A DNA stretch of 64,000 nucleotides, taken from assembly GCF_048320135.1 (NCBI RefSeq), contig NZ_CP182947.1, positions 1,364,001 through 1,428,000 of the forward strand, given 5' to 3'. The position numbers were made by a program, and so were the translations under genes. A model generated the notes under the pieces. The model was given only the letters and a program-made list of their open reading frames with translations, did no database searches and was not told the DNA's origin. The stretch is from Ideonella_A sakaiensis_A. Lineage in GTDB: Bacteria > Pseudomonadota > Gammaproteobacteria > Burkholderiales > Burkholderiaceae_C. This document shows, in pieces, positions 45,430-54,853 of the stretch (within the stretch, counting starts at the first letter, position 1; each line of letters starts with the position of its first letter).

Positions 45430-46172
45430 GCGGCCGCTCCGAGAAATATCCGGCCGATCGCCGGATCCGCGCGCAACTCGGCTCCGCTGCCGATCTTCAC
45501 CACCTGGCCGTCGACCAGCAAACAGCCGCGGTCGGCAAAGGCCAGGCCCTGACGCACGTTCTGCTCGACCAGCAGGATCGCCAGGCCGTCGCGCTGCAGG
45601 CCGTGCAGCGTCTCGAACACCTGCGTCACCGCGCGCGGCTCGAGGCCGATCGACGGCTCGTCGATCAGCAGCAGCCGCGGCTTCATCATCAGCGCGCGCG
45701 CGATCTCGAGCAAGCGGCGCTCGCCGCCGGACAAGGCGGCGGCCGGTTCGAAGCGGCGCTGCGCGAGCTTCGGATAGCGATCGAGGATCGCCTCGACCGA
45801 TTGCCGAAGCTGCGCAGCATCGCGCATCAGATAGCCACCGAGGCGCAGGTTTTGTTCGACGCTGAGGTCCGGAAAGATCGAACTGTCCTGCAGCACATAG
45901 GCGATGCCGGCGCGGCCGAGACGCTCGGCGGCGCCGAGCCGCCGCTGCAGCGGCAGGCCATCGATCGAGATCGTTCCGGCATGGATGTCGGCCAGGCCGA
46001 ACACCGCATTCAGCACCGTCGACTTGCCGGCGCCATTCGGCCCGATCAGGCACAGCGACTCGCCGACACCGAGCTGCAGATCGATGCCGTGCAGCACGTC
46101 GGAGCGGCCGTAGCCGGCATGGAGGCCGTCGATCTGCAGCCGCGGCATGGTTGGTGCGCGAGGCTGCGTCAT
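45426..46172 (-). CDS. ABC transporter ATP-binding protein, LivF type
   Basis: A 248-residue ATPase of the branched-chain-amino-acid-type (HAAT) importers. Walker A is GPNGAGKST, the signature ALSGGERRLLEIARAL, the Walker B LLLIDEPSIGLEP and the H-loop position reads EQNVRQGL, as in LivF. Its ATG overlaps the LivG stop by 4 bp. It works with LivG and the LivH/LivM permeases encoded on the opposite strand. Confidence 0.88.
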   Translation of the reverse strand: MTQPRAPTMPRLQIDGLHAGYGRSDVLHGIDLQLGVGESLCLIGPNGAGKSTVLNAVFGLADIHAGTISIDGLPLQRRLGAAERLGRAGIAYVLQDSSIFPDLSVEQNLRLGGYLMRDAAQLRQSVEAILDRYPKLAQRRFEPAAALSGGERRLLEIARALMMKPRLLLIDEPSIGLEPRAVTQVFETLHGLQRDGLAILLVEQNVRQGLAFADRGCLLVDGQVVKIGSGAELRADPAIGRIFLGAAA

Positions 46173-46936
46173 GCGGCGCCGAGATAGGCTTCGATGACCC
46201 GATCGTCAGCCCGTATCTCGGCCGGCGTGCCGCGTGCGAGCACCCGCCCGCGCGCCAGGCAGACCACCTGCTGCGCGAGATCGACGACAACCTGCATGTT
46301 GTGTTCGACAAACAGCAGCGTGATGCCAAGCTCGGCATTGGCGCGGCGCAGCCGGTCGACCAGCTGCGGCACCATCGCCGGGCTGACACCGGCGGTCGGC
46401 TCGTCGAGCAGCAGCATCCGCGGCTCGCCCATCAAGGCCATCGCAAACTCGAGCAGCTTGCGCTGGCCATACGACAGTTCGCCGGCCGGCTGCTCGCGCT
46501 GCGCGGCCAGGCCGACGAAGTCGAGCCACTGCATCGCCCGCTCGGCCGTTGCACGGTCGCCGCGCTGCCACAGCGCTGGCAATCGCTCGCCGGCGCGCGG
46601 CCGGCTCGCCAGCATGTTCTGCAATACGCTGATGCCGCCGAAGATGCCGGCATCCTGGAAGGTGCGCAGCAGGCCGAGGCGCGCGGTCGCCGCGCTGCCC
46701 AGCTTGGCCAACACTCTGCCGTCGAAGACGACGGTCCCGGCGTCCGGCGGCGCCAGCCCGGCAATCGCATTCAGCAGCGTCGTCTTGCCGGAGCCATTCG
46801 GTCCGATCAGCCCGACCAGCGCGCCGCGCGGCACATCGAACGAGATGCCGTCGTTGGCCAGCACGCCGCCAAAGCGTTTGCTGACATCATGCAGCCGCAG
46901 CAGCACGTCAGCGCGCGATTGCCCGGCCTCATTCAA
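46169..46936 (-). CDS. ABC transporter ATP-binding protein, LivG type
   Basis: A 255-residue ATPase. Walker A is GPNGSGKTT, the signature ELSYGQRKLLEFAMAL, the Walker B LLLDEPTAGVSP and EHNMQVV the H-loop. The start is TTG 46936, supported by a GGAGG site 6 bases upstream; the ATG at 46932 is out of frame. It is divergent from the binding-protein gene, with 186 bp between the starts that must hold both promoters; I see no clear operator there. Confidence 0.87.
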   Translation of the reverse strand: MNEAGQSRADVLLRLHDVSKRFGGVLANDGISFDVPRGALVGLIGPNGSGKTTLLNAIAGLAPPDAGTVVFDGRVLAKLGSAATARLGLLRTFQDAGIFGGISVLQNMLASRPRAGERLPALWQRGDRATAERAMQWLDFVGLAAQREQPAGELSYGQRKLLEFAMALMGEPRMLLLDEPTAGVSPAMVPQLVDRLRRANAELGITLLFVEHNMQVVVDLAQQVVCLARGRVLARGTPAEIRADDRVIEAYLGAA

Positions 46937-47122
46937 GAGGCGCCTCCGGTGAGCATGGCATTGGCGTCGTACGCTGTAGCGGCGCGGATCATCAGATTGT
47001 GCTGTCGCAAATGCGCCGACTTTAAGCGCTGGCGACGCAGCAAAAGCTGGTCAACACAATTGATGATCGGTTACCGTCGCATCCGGTTTCAATCTCTTTT
47101 CCGTCCAACTGGGGATATCGCC

Positions 47123-48355
47123 ATGCATCGACCATCTGATTCCGTCCGCCTGCGCCGCCGTGTTGTCTCGGCCATCGCCGCGGCCGCCGCCACGACGCTG
47201 TTCGGCCTGCCCGCGCAGGCGCAGCAGGACACGATCACCTTCGGTGCCGCGCTGTCGCTGACCGGCAAGGTCTCGACCGAGGGCCGGCTCGCGAAGGAAG
47301 GCTACGACATCTATGTCGAGGAGATCAACAAGCGCGGCGGCATCAAGGTCGGCGGCAAGAGCTACAAGGTCGCGATCAAGTATTACGACGACCAGAGCGA
47401 TGCCAGCACCTCGGTCAAGCTGTACGAGAAGCTGATCAATGAAGACGGCATCAAGCTGCTGCTCGGCCCGTATTCGAGCGGCATCACATTCGCCGCCAGT
47501 GCCGTCACCGAAAAATACCAGCTGCCGATGGTCGCCGCCCATGCCGCGGCGACCAATGTCTACAGCCGCGGCTTCAAATACCTGTTTGCGACACTGACGC
47601 CGGTCGACCAGTACACCGGCAACTTCATCAAGATGGCAGCGGCGGCCAACCCGCGTGCACAACGCGTTGCGTTGATCCACGAAAACGCGCTGTTCCCGCA
47701 AGCCAGCATCGATGCCGCCGAGCGGCAGGCGAAGGAAGCCGGTCTCGAGGTCGTCTACAAGGCGGCCTATCCGAGCGGCACCAAGGATTTCGCGGCGATG
47801 GTCGAGGCTGTGAAGGCGGCCCGCCCCGATGCGCTGATCGCGGCCGGCTATACCGGCGACCTGATCGTCGTCGCCCGCCAGACGTCGGAGCAGAAGGTGC
47901 CGCTGAAGATGATCGGCTTCACGCTCGGCCCGACGCTGCCCGGCTTCGTCGAGGCGCTCGGCAGCCGCGCCGAGCACATCCTCGAGCCGGTGCAGTGGAC
48001 CTCCGACCTGGCGTGGAAGGACGAGATTTTCGGCTGGACCGCAAAGGACTATGCCGACCTGTGCAAGGCCAGGCTCGGCCATGAGTGCGATTACCACCCG
48101 CCGCAATCGACCGCCGCGCTCGAGGTCTATCAGCGCGCGATCGAGAAGGCCGGCTCGCTCGATCCGCAGAAGGTGCGCGATGCGCTCGCGCAGACCAACA
48201 TCATGACGGCCTATGGCCCGGTGCGCTTCAACGAACGTGGCCAGAATATCGCGAAGGGCATGTCGGTCGTGCAGTTGCAGAACGGCAAGCCGGTCGTCGT
48301 CTTTCCGCTCGAAGGCGCGAAGGCCAAGTTCATCTATCCGATGGCGCCGCGGTGA
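47123..48355 (+). CDS. ABC transporter substrate-binding protein (branched-chain amino acid type)
   Basis: A 410-residue periplasmic receptor of the Leu/Ile/Val type. A signal peptide (VVSAIAAAAATTLFGLPAQA) precedes ITFGAALSLTGKVSTEGRLA, the family's first strand and loop, and later LLLGPYSSGITFAAS. Given the CoA ligase in the operon, the ligand may be an aromatic or aliphatic acid instead of an amino acid. ATG 47123 is preceded by GGGGA and was chosen for the signal peptide. Confidence 0.9.
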   Translation: MHRPSDSVRLRRRVVSAIAAAAATTLFGLPAQAQQDTITFGAALSLTGKVSTEGRLAKEGYDIYVEEINKRGGIKVGGKSYKVAIKYYDDQSDASTSVKLYEKLINEDGIKLLLGPYSSGITFAASAVTEKYQLPMVAAHAAATNVYSRGFKYLFATLTPVDQYTGNFIKMAAAANPRAQRVALIHENALFPQASIDAAERQAKEAGLEVVYKAAYPSGTKDFAAMVEAVKAARPDALIAAGYTGDLIVVARQTSEQKVPLKMIGFTLGPTLPGFVEALGSRAEHILEPVQWTSDLAWKDEIFGWTAKDYADLCKARLGHECDYHPPQSTAALEVYQRAIEKAGSLDPQKVRDALAQTNIMTAYGPVRFNERGQNIAKGMSVVQLQNGKPVVVFPLEGAKAKFIYPMAPR

Positions 48356-48445
48356 CACTGCGGCTGTCGGTGGCGCGGCGCAGCCGCAGCAGGCGGGCGC
48401 CGCCGTGAACCAGCGCATGGCGACGACGCCACCGGCGCTGCCGCC

Positions 48446-49327
48446 ATGCTGACGCTGCAGGTCGTGTTGTCCGGCATCCTGCTGGGCGGCCTGTATGCGT
48501 GCATGGCGATCGGGTTTTCGGTGATCTGGGGCGTCACCGGGCTGATCAACCTCGCGCACGGCTCGATGATCCTGACCGGCGCCTACCTGACCTGGTGGCT
48601 GCATGTGCACACCGGCATCGACCCGTTCCTGACCTTGCCGGCTGCTGCCGCGCTGCTGTTTGTTCTCGGCGCGCTGCTGCAGCGTTTTCTGATCGAGCGG
48701 GTGATCCACCGTTCGATGTTCATGACGCTGGTGCTGACCTTCGGCGTCAACATGGTCGTCATCAACATCCTGCTGCAGCTGTTCAGCGCCGACATCCGCG
48801 CGGTGACGATGCCTTATGCCAGCGCCGCGCTGCAGATCGGCCCGATCCGGCTGCCGTGGACGCGGATCGCGGTATTCGTGCTCGCACTCGGACTGACCGG
48901 GCTGCTGTACCTGTTCATGAGCCGCTCGCGGCTCGGCAACGCGATCCATGCAGTGGCGCAGAATCCGCGCGGCGCGGCGACACTCGGCATCGACGTGCGC
49001 CGCGTGCGCATGCTGGCCTTCGGCATCGGCGCCGCATTGGCCGGCGCATCGGGTTCGCTGATGGCCGCGCTGTATGCGTTTTCACCGATCGCCGGCGACA
49101 GCTTCACGCTGAAATCCTTCGTCATCGTGCTGCTCGGTGGTCTGGGCAGCATGACCGGCGCCATCGTCGCGGCGATCGTGCTCGGTGTCGCCGAAAACCT
49201 GGTCTCCGGCCTCGGCGCGCCGGGGCTGCGCGATGCGGTCAGCTTCTTCCTGCTGCTGGCGATCCTGCTGCTGCGCCCGCGCGGCCTGTTCGGCACCCGC
49301 ACCGGCGGAGATGCCCGTGTCCGCTAG
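48446..49327 (+). CDS. ABC transporter permease, LivH type
   Basis: A 293-residue inner-membrane permease with eight or so hydrophobic helices. It starts LQVVLSGILLGGLYACMAIG and has GVTGLINLAHGSMILTGAYL, both typical of LivH, plus the late VIVLLGGLGSMTGAIVAA motif (EAA-like contact loop region). It follows the binding-protein gene by 90 bp and overlaps livM by 17 bp. Confidence 0.9.
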   Translation: MLTLQVVLSGILLGGLYACMAIGFSVIWGVTGLINLAHGSMILTGAYLTWWLHVHTGIDPFLTLPAAAALLFVLGALLQRFLIERVIHRSMFMTLVLTFGVNMVVINILLQLFSADIRAVTMPYASAALQIGPIRLPWTRIAVFVLALGLTGLLYLFMSRSRLGNAIHAVAQNPRGAATLGIDVRRVRMLAFGIGAALAGASGSLMAALYAFSPIAGDSFTLKSFVIVLLGGLGSMTGAIVAAIVLGVAENLVSGLGAPGLRDAVSFFLLLAILLLRPRGLFGTRTGGDARVR

Positions 49328-50330
49328 CGCCGCCAGCAATCACGCCGACCAGCGCCGGCTCAGCCGCTGGCTGCCGCTGCTGTGTGCGCTCGCGGTGCTG
49401 CTGCTCGCGGTGGCACCGTTCTGGCTCAACGCCTACTGGATGCGCGTGTTGTCGGCGGTATTCACGATGGCGGTGATTGCGCAGGGCATCAACCTGATGG
49501 CCGGCTATACCGGCTACCCGGCATTCGGCAACATCGTCTTCTTCGGCCTCGGCGCCTATGCCACTGCGATCCTGATGGGCACCGCAGGCTGGTCGTTTGC
49601 ACCCGCAGCGCTCGTCGCAACACTGTTCTGCGCGACGCTGGCGCTGGCGATCGGGCCGCCGTTGCTGCGGCTGAAAGGCCATTATTTCGCGATCGCGACA
49701 CTTGGCCTGAACGAGGCCGTGCGCGAGGTGGTTGCCAATTGGTCGGCGCTGACCGGCGGCGGCATGGGCCTGTCGCTGCCGCTGCCTGACGGCGGCCCGC
49801 TGTTCAATGCCCGGCGCTTCTATTTCCTGCTGCTGGCAGCGCTGCTGCTGGCGACCTGGATCACCTGGGAATTCGATCGCCGCCGGCTCGGGCTCGGCTG
49901 CCGGGCGATCCGCGACAACGAGACCAAGGCCGAGGCCTGCGGCCTGCACACGACACGCTACAAGACCGCGGCCTGGATGATCAGCGCCGCAATGACCGGC
50001 GCGGTTGGTGCGATCCAGGCCTGGTGGCTGACCTACATCGATCCGCCGTCGATGTTCGACATGGGGCTGGCGGTGAAGGCCTTCGTGATCCTGCTGCTCG
50101 GCGGCGCCGGCACGGTATTCGGCCCGGTTGCCGGCGCGTTCGCCGTCGAGCTGCTGGCCAACTTCACCTGGAGCAAGCTGCTGAACTGGCACCTCGGCGC
50201 AATGGGCATGATCATCATCGGCGTGATCCTGCTGTTTCCTGACGGCTTCCAGGCGGCATTGCGCCCGGGCGGCTGGATCGGCCACCGGCTGGCATCATGG
50301 CGAGCGCATCGCCGCGGAGAAAATTCTTGA
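49311..50330 (+). CDS. ABC transporter permease, LivM type
   Basis: A 339-residue permease partner of LivH. GINLMAGYTGYPAFGNIVFF is the LivM landmark, with GHYFAIATLGLNEAVREVV and VILLLGGAGTVFGPVAGAF following. ATG 49311 gives a short hydrophilic N-terminus before the first helix (LPLLCALAVLLLAVAPFWL). Its stop lies inside the start region of the acyl-CoA synthetase gene. Confidence 0.9.
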   Translation: MPVSASAASNHADQRRLSRWLPLLCALAVLLLAVAPFWLNAYWMRVLSAVFTMAVIAQGINLMAGYTGYPAFGNIVFFGLGAYATAILMGTAGWSFAPAALVATLFCATLALAIGPPLLRLKGHYFAIATLGLNEAVREVVANWSALTGGGMGLSLPLPDGGPLFNARRFYFLLLAALLLATWITWEFDRRRLGLGCRAIRDNETKAEACGLHTTRYKTAAWMISAAMTGAVGAIQAWWLTYIDPPSMFDMGLAVKAFVILLLGGAGTVFGPVAGAFAVELLANFTWSKLLNWHLGAMGMIIIGVILLFPDGFQAALRPGGWIGHRLASWRAHRRGENS

Positions 50331-51892
50331 TCGCAATCCAACTCGCCGTGCAGGCCGAACGCCGTCCGGCTGCCACTGCGCTGGTTTATGGCCAACGCCG
50401 CACCAGCTACGCAGAGCTGCACGCCCGTTCCTGCCGGGTCGCGCGCGAACTGGCAGCGAGCGGCATCCGGCGCGGTGACCGGGTAGCGCTGCTGGCCCAC
50501 AACTGCCCGCAGTTCTTCGAGCTGATGTTCGGTTGCGCGATGCTCGGTGCGATCTTCGTGCCGATCAATTTCCGCCTGGTCAGCGCAGAGATCGGGCGCA
50601 TCCTGGCATCGTGTTCGCCGGAACTGATGATTGCCGGCGAATCGTTCTCGAGCACGCTTGCACCGCTGCAGGACGAGCCCGGCTACCCCGCGCAGTTGCT
50701 GTGGCTCGACGACCGGCCCGAGCCGGCCGCGCCTGCCGGCGCCAGCTACGAGCGCTGGCTGCGCGCCGGGCCGGCCAACGAGCAACAACCGGCACCGGCC
50801 GCCGACACCGTGCTGATGCTGATGTTTTCATCGGGCACGACCGGTGCGCCGAAGGGCGTGATCTACACCCATGCCGGCGCATATGCCTCGTCGAGCGCGA
50901 AGATCATCGATTTCGGCCTGTCCGAGCGTGACACCACCGTCGTCTTCGGGCCGCTGTTCCATGCCGGCCCGTTGATGGACCTGGCGCTGCCGCTGCTGCT
51001 GCGCGGCGGCACCGTGGTGATCGGCGCCTCGCGCGGCTTCGACCCGCGGCTGCTGCTGGCCACCATATCCGAGCAGCGCGGTACCGTCGTGCCGATCTAT
51101 CCGACGATGCTGCGCAGGTTGCTTGCCGCGCGCGTCGACCCGCGACTCGACCTGAGCTGCCTGCGGCTGATCATCACCGGCGGCGAGGCCGCGCCGCTGC
51201 AGGTGATCCGCGGCACGCAGGCGCTGTTCCCGCAGGCCGAATTCATCAACAACTACGGCAGCACCGAGGGCGGCCCGGTGACCTGTTTCCTGCCGGCGGC
51301 AGACGGCGTGCGCAAGATCGGCTCGGTCGGACGCGCCGCCTTCGGCGTGCAGATCCGCATCGACGACGCGGACGGCCAGCCGCTCGGCCCCGGCGCCGTC
51401 GGCGAAATCGTCGTGCGCAGCCCATTTGTCTGCGCCGGCTACTGGATGCAGCCGGTCGAGACCGCGACCCGCATCCGCAACGGCTGGTGGCGAACCGGCG
51501 ACCTCGCCTGGCGCGACGACGAAGGCTTCCTGTGGATCGCCGGGCGCAATTCCGACATGGTCAAGACAGGCACCGAAGTCGTTTATCCGATCGAGGTCGA
51601 GCAGGCCATCGCCGGGCTTGGCGACGTGATCGAAGTCGGCGTGATCGGCGTGCCCGATTCACGTTGGGGCGAATCGCTGGTCGCCTACATCGTCACGACA
51701 GCCGACAGTTCATTGACCGCCGAGGAGGTGATCGACCATTGCCGCGGCCGGCTCGCCGGCTACAAGAAACCGCGCCACGTGCGCTTCGTCGACGCGCTGC
51801 CGCGCGGCACCACAAGCAAGGTCGACAAGCGGCGGCTGCGGGAATGGTGGGAGAACCCGCCGCCGAATCTGCCGCCGGCAATCCGCGGCTGA
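50297..51892 (+). CDS. Acyl-CoA synthetase (AMP-forming) of the ABC operon
   Basis: A 531-residue ANL ligase. MFSSGTTGAPKGVIYTH is the P-loop, NNYGSTEGGP the A5 region, RTGDLAWRDDEGFLWIAGR the A7-A8 region and GTTSKVDKRRL the C-terminal catalytic-lysine block. It probably traps the imported acid as a CoA thioester. ATG 50297 overlaps livM by 34 bp; the TTG at 50327 (TTGA overlap, with GGAGA before it) is an equally good start that would remove ten residues. The substrate cannot be told from sequence by eye. Confidence 0.88.
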   Translation: MASASPRRKFLIAIQLAVQAERRPAATALVYGQRRTSYAELHARSCRVARELAASGIRRGDRVALLAHNCPQFFELMFGCAMLGAIFVPINFRLVSAEIGRILASCSPELMIAGESFSSTLAPLQDEPGYPAQLLWLDDRPEPAAPAGASYERWLRAGPANEQQPAPAADTVLMLMFSSGTTGAPKGVIYTHAGAYASSSAKIIDFGLSERDTTVVFGPLFHAGPLMDLALPLLLRGGTVVIGASRGFDPRLLLATISEQRGTVVPIYPTMLRRLLAARVDPRLDLSCLRLIITGGEAAPLQVIRGTQALFPQAEFINNYGSTEGGPVTCFLPAADGVRKIGSVGRAAFGVQIRIDDADGQPLGPGAVGEIVVRSPFVCAGYWMQPVETATRIRNGWWRTGDLAWRDDEGFLWIAGRNSDMVKTGTEVVYPIEVEQAIAGLGDVIEVGVIGVPDSRWGESLVAYIVTTADSSLTAEEVIDHCRGRLAGYKKPRHVRFVDALPRGTTSKVDKRRLREWWENPPPNLPPAIRG

Positions 51893-51907
51893 ATCGCGCG
51901 CTGGCGG

Positions 51908-54154
51908 TCAGGCCGCCGGATGGGCGCGCGCAGCCACCGCGCCGCCGAGCACCACATCGGCGCCCTCGTTGGCGCGGGCTATCCACGGCGCCTTTTTCGG
52001 CAGCACGGTCTGCTGCAGCCAGGCATCGATGGCATCGGGCAGCTGCGGCCGGCTGAACAGGAAGCCCTGCATCACCGTGCAGCCGAGCCGATGCAGCACC
52101 TCCATCTGGCGCAGGTTCTCGACCCCTTCGGCCACCACACGCAAGCCGAGCGAACGCGCCAGCGCGATGATCGCGGTGACCACCGCCGAACTCTGCGGCG
52201 TCATGCCGAGGTCGCGCACGAAGCTGCGGTCGATCTTCAGTTCGCTGATCGGCAGCGTCGTCAGGTAGGCGAGCGACGAATAACCGGTGCCGAAGTCGTC
52301 GATCGAGATCTCGACGCCGATCTCGTTGAGCCGGTGCAGCGAAGGGATCACGTTCTGCAGATCGCGCATCAGCCCCGTCTCGGTGATCTCGAGCTCGATC
52401 GAATGGTGCGGTACGCCGTAGTGCGAAACCGCCTCATGGATGTGGTCGACAAGGTCGGTTCGCTCGAACAGCCGGTTCGGCAGGTTGACGGCGATCGACT
52501 CGGCAAAACCGAAACTGTCGCGCCAGATCCGGACCTGGCGGGCGGCCTCGCGGATCGCCCATTCGCTCATCGGAATGATCAGCCCGGTTTCCTCGGCCAG
52601 CGGTATGAAATCGCCCGGCGGCACCAGCACCGATCCACGCTGCCAGCGCATCAGCGCCTCGGCGCCGACCATCCGGGCGGCGCGCACATCGATCTTCGGC
52701 TGGTAGTGCAGCACCAGTTCGTTGCGTTCGATCGCCTTGTGCAGCGCGCTTTCGAGCTCGAGTTTTTCGCGCCCCTTGCCGGCCAGTGCAGGCCGGTACA
52801 GCGACAGGTTGTTGCGGCCCTGCGACTTGACCGAATACATCGCCATGTCCGAGTTGCGGATCAGGTCGGCGACCGTCGCACCATCACGCGGGTACAGCGC
52901 AATGCCGACGCTGGCGGTGACAAAACATTCCTGACCACCGACAAAGATCGGCTCGCGCATCAGGTCGAGCACGCGCATCGCGACCCGTTCGGCATCCATC
53001 TCGTCGACCACCTCGGGCAGCAGCGCGACGAATTCATCGCCGCCGAGCCGGCCAACCGCCTCCAGCGTGCGGTGGGACCGCGATGCCATGCTCTCGAGCG
53101 AGCTTTCCATCACCTGGTCGGAATGGCGAACGCACGAGCGCAGCCGCCGCGCGACCTCGGTCAGCAGATCGTCGCCGGCGCCGTGGCCGAGCGTGTCGTT
53201 GATGACCTTGAAACGGTCGAGGTCGATCAGCAACAGGCCGACCTGGTGGTTCAGCCGCTTCGCATGCTCGAGCGCGCGCTCGGCGCGCCAGATCAACTGG
53301 CGGCGGTTCGGCAGGCCGGTCAGCGCATCGAAATTGGCCAGATGGCGAATCTTGTCCTCGGCCATCCGCCGGTCGGTGACGTCCTGCACGATGCCGGTAT
53401 AGCCGATCAGCATGCCGTGTTCGTTGAACTCCGGCTCGGCCTCGGTATGGATGATGCGCATCCGCCCGTCGTCGAGCGTCATCGGGATGTCGGTCGCGAT
53501 CACCGAGTTGTGGCGGAAGATCTCGTGCAACACGCTGAGCAGGCCGCCGCGGTCTTCGTACGACAACATCCGCAGCAGTTTGCGGAAGCCCACCGGCTGG
53601 TCGGTCAGGAAGCCGAGCACACGCAGCCCTTCGGCCGACAGGTTCAGGCTGCTCTGCTGGCGCCGCCAGTCGAAACTGCCCATCCGTGCCAGATCCTGCG
53701 CGCGGGCCAGCTTGGCCTTGCTGCGTTCCAGTTCCTGCCGGGTGCGAGACGAACGCAGCAGATAACGCAGCCGGCCGGCGAGCAGGCTCCACTGGGTCGA
53801 CTTGACAAAGAAGTCGGTCGCGCCGGCCTCGTAGGCGCGGTTGATCGATGCGTCGTCGTCGAGGCCGGTCAGCATCAGCACCGGCAGCGATTCGAATCCG
53901 GGCAGGTCGCGCAGCAGGCGGCAGGTCTCGAAGCCGTCGAGACCCGGCATCACCGCATCGAGCACGGCAACGTCGGGGGCCATCTTGCCAAGCAGCCGCA
54001 GCGCGTGTTCGCCGCTGGTCGCCTCGGTCACCGCAAAGCCGCGTTCGCGCAGCGCCTGCGACGTCAGCAGCAGGTTGACCTCGTCATCGTCGACGAGCAG
54101 GACCTTGGGCTGCGCCATTGCGTCGTTGTCGACCCGGTGCCCGTCATGGTTCAT
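51908..54154 (-). CDS. Response regulator with PAS, GGDEF and EAL domains
   Basis: A 748-residue cytoplasmic protein. The receiver (about 16-135) has VLLVDDDEVN and the phospho-acceptor D66 in VAVLDAVMPGLDG; a PAS domain follows (about 155-275), then GGDEF with intact RLGGDEF and EAL with GAEALMRW, DDFGTGYSSL and EGVENLRQ. Phosphorylation should steer c-di-GMP synthesis or breakdown. ATG 54154 overlaps the Hpt gene stop by 4 bp, pointing to a phosphorelay Hpt-to-receiver step. Confidence 0.92.
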   Translation of the reverse strand: MNHDGHRVDNDAMAQPKVLLVDDDEVNLLLTSQALRERGFAVTEATSGEHALRLLGKMAPDVAVLDAVMPGLDGFETCRLLRDLPGFESLPVLMLTGLDDDASINRAYEAGATDFFVKSTQWSLLAGRLRYLLRSSRTRQELERSKAKLARAQDLARMGSFDWRRQQSSLNLSAEGLRVLGFLTDQPVGFRKLLRMLSYEDRGGLLSVLHEIFRHNSVIATDIPMTLDDGRMRIIHTEAEPEFNEHGMLIGYTGIVQDVTDRRMAEDKIRHLANFDALTGLPNRRQLIWRAERALEHAKRLNHQVGLLLIDLDRFKVINDTLGHGAGDDLLTEVARRLRSCVRHSDQVMESSLESMASRSHRTLEAVGRLGGDEFVALLPEVVDEMDAERVAMRVLDLMREPIFVGGQECFVTASVGIALYPRDGATVADLIRNSDMAMYSVKSQGRNNLSLYRPALAGKGREKLELESALHKAIERNELVLHYQPKIDVRAARMVGAEALMRWQRGSVLVPPGDFIPLAEETGLIIPMSEWAIREAARQVRIWRDSFGFAESIAVNLPNRLFERTDLVDHIHEAVSHYGVPHHSIELEITETGLMRDLQNVIPSLHRLNEIGVEISIDDFGTGYSSLAYLTTLPISELKIDRSFVRDLGMTPQSSAVVTAIIALARSLGLRVVAEGVENLRQMEVLHRLGCTVMQGFLFSRPQLPDAIDAWLQQTVLPKKAPWIARANEGADVVLGGAVAARAHPAA

Positions 54155-54627
54155 TGCGCAGCGTCCTTCAAGCCATCAAGCGCTTGTATCACGACCGCGA
54201 TTTCGGTGCCAATCTGTTCGACCTGCCGATCGAGGCCGACGACGGCGTTGTCGCGAATCTGCTGCTCCAGATCGGCACAAAGTCGCGACAACTGCAACGC
54301 ACCGAGGCTGGCCGACGATGATTTGAGCGTGTGCGCCACATGACGGACGCCGCCCAGATTGGCGGCGGCAGCGGCCTCGCGCAGTTGCGGCAGCAGCCTG
54401 GCGGTCGAGCTGCAAAAGGCGTCGATCACCTTTTCAAGCAGACGGGCGTCGCCGCGCGGATCGAGTTCGCGCAGACGCTGCAACGACTCCGGATCGAGAA
54501 TGGCGCCCCGCTCGCTGCCGGACGCGCCCGCACCCGCATCGCCGGCGTTTCCGGCGCTGGCGGCTGCCTTCGGGCGTCGAGAAAACGGCATCGGTTCGGC
54601 TTGTTCGGAACGGTTCGAATCGGTCAT
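54151..54627 (-). CDS. Hpt domain protein
   Basis: A 158-residue histidine phosphotransfer protein. The last 110 residues form the four-helix Hpt domain with the phospho-His H99 in HVAHTLKSSSASLGA. The first 40 residues are low-complexity Ala/Gly/Ser. ATG 54627 (MTDSNRSEQ) is used; ATG 54681 (MIKKGSGALE) is in frame and possible, and neither has a strong ribosome binding site. It is coupled to the response regulator downstream and divergent from a histidine kinase. Confidence 0.82.
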   Translation of the reverse strand: MTDSNRSEQAEPMPFSRRPKAAASAGNAGDAGAGASGSERGAILDPESLQRLRELDPRGDARLLEKVIDAFCSSTARLLPQLREAAAAANLGGVRHVAHTLKSSSASLGALQLSRLCADLEQQIRDNAVVGLDRQVEQIGTEIAVVIQALDGLKDAAQ

Positions 54628-54853
54628 CGGATTGCGCGGTCCGACGGCCGATTCGAGCGCCCCGGACCCCTTTTTAATCATCAGATCACAGCGCGATAGT
54701 GTGCCGCATCCGCCGCCGACCCGCGGCCACAGGCCGCCTATCGGCTGCGTTTGGCGCCTCGTCGCTGTGGCGCTGCCACGACTCTTCATCGGCCGACAGC
54801 GGTAAAACTTGACGACCGTGCTTGCGGCCGGACGGGCGCGCGCCCTCCTTACA

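Noticed and set aside
47051..48949. 632-codon open frame on the minus strand
   Set aside because: Antisense to the binding-protein and livH genes, which have signal peptide and membrane features.
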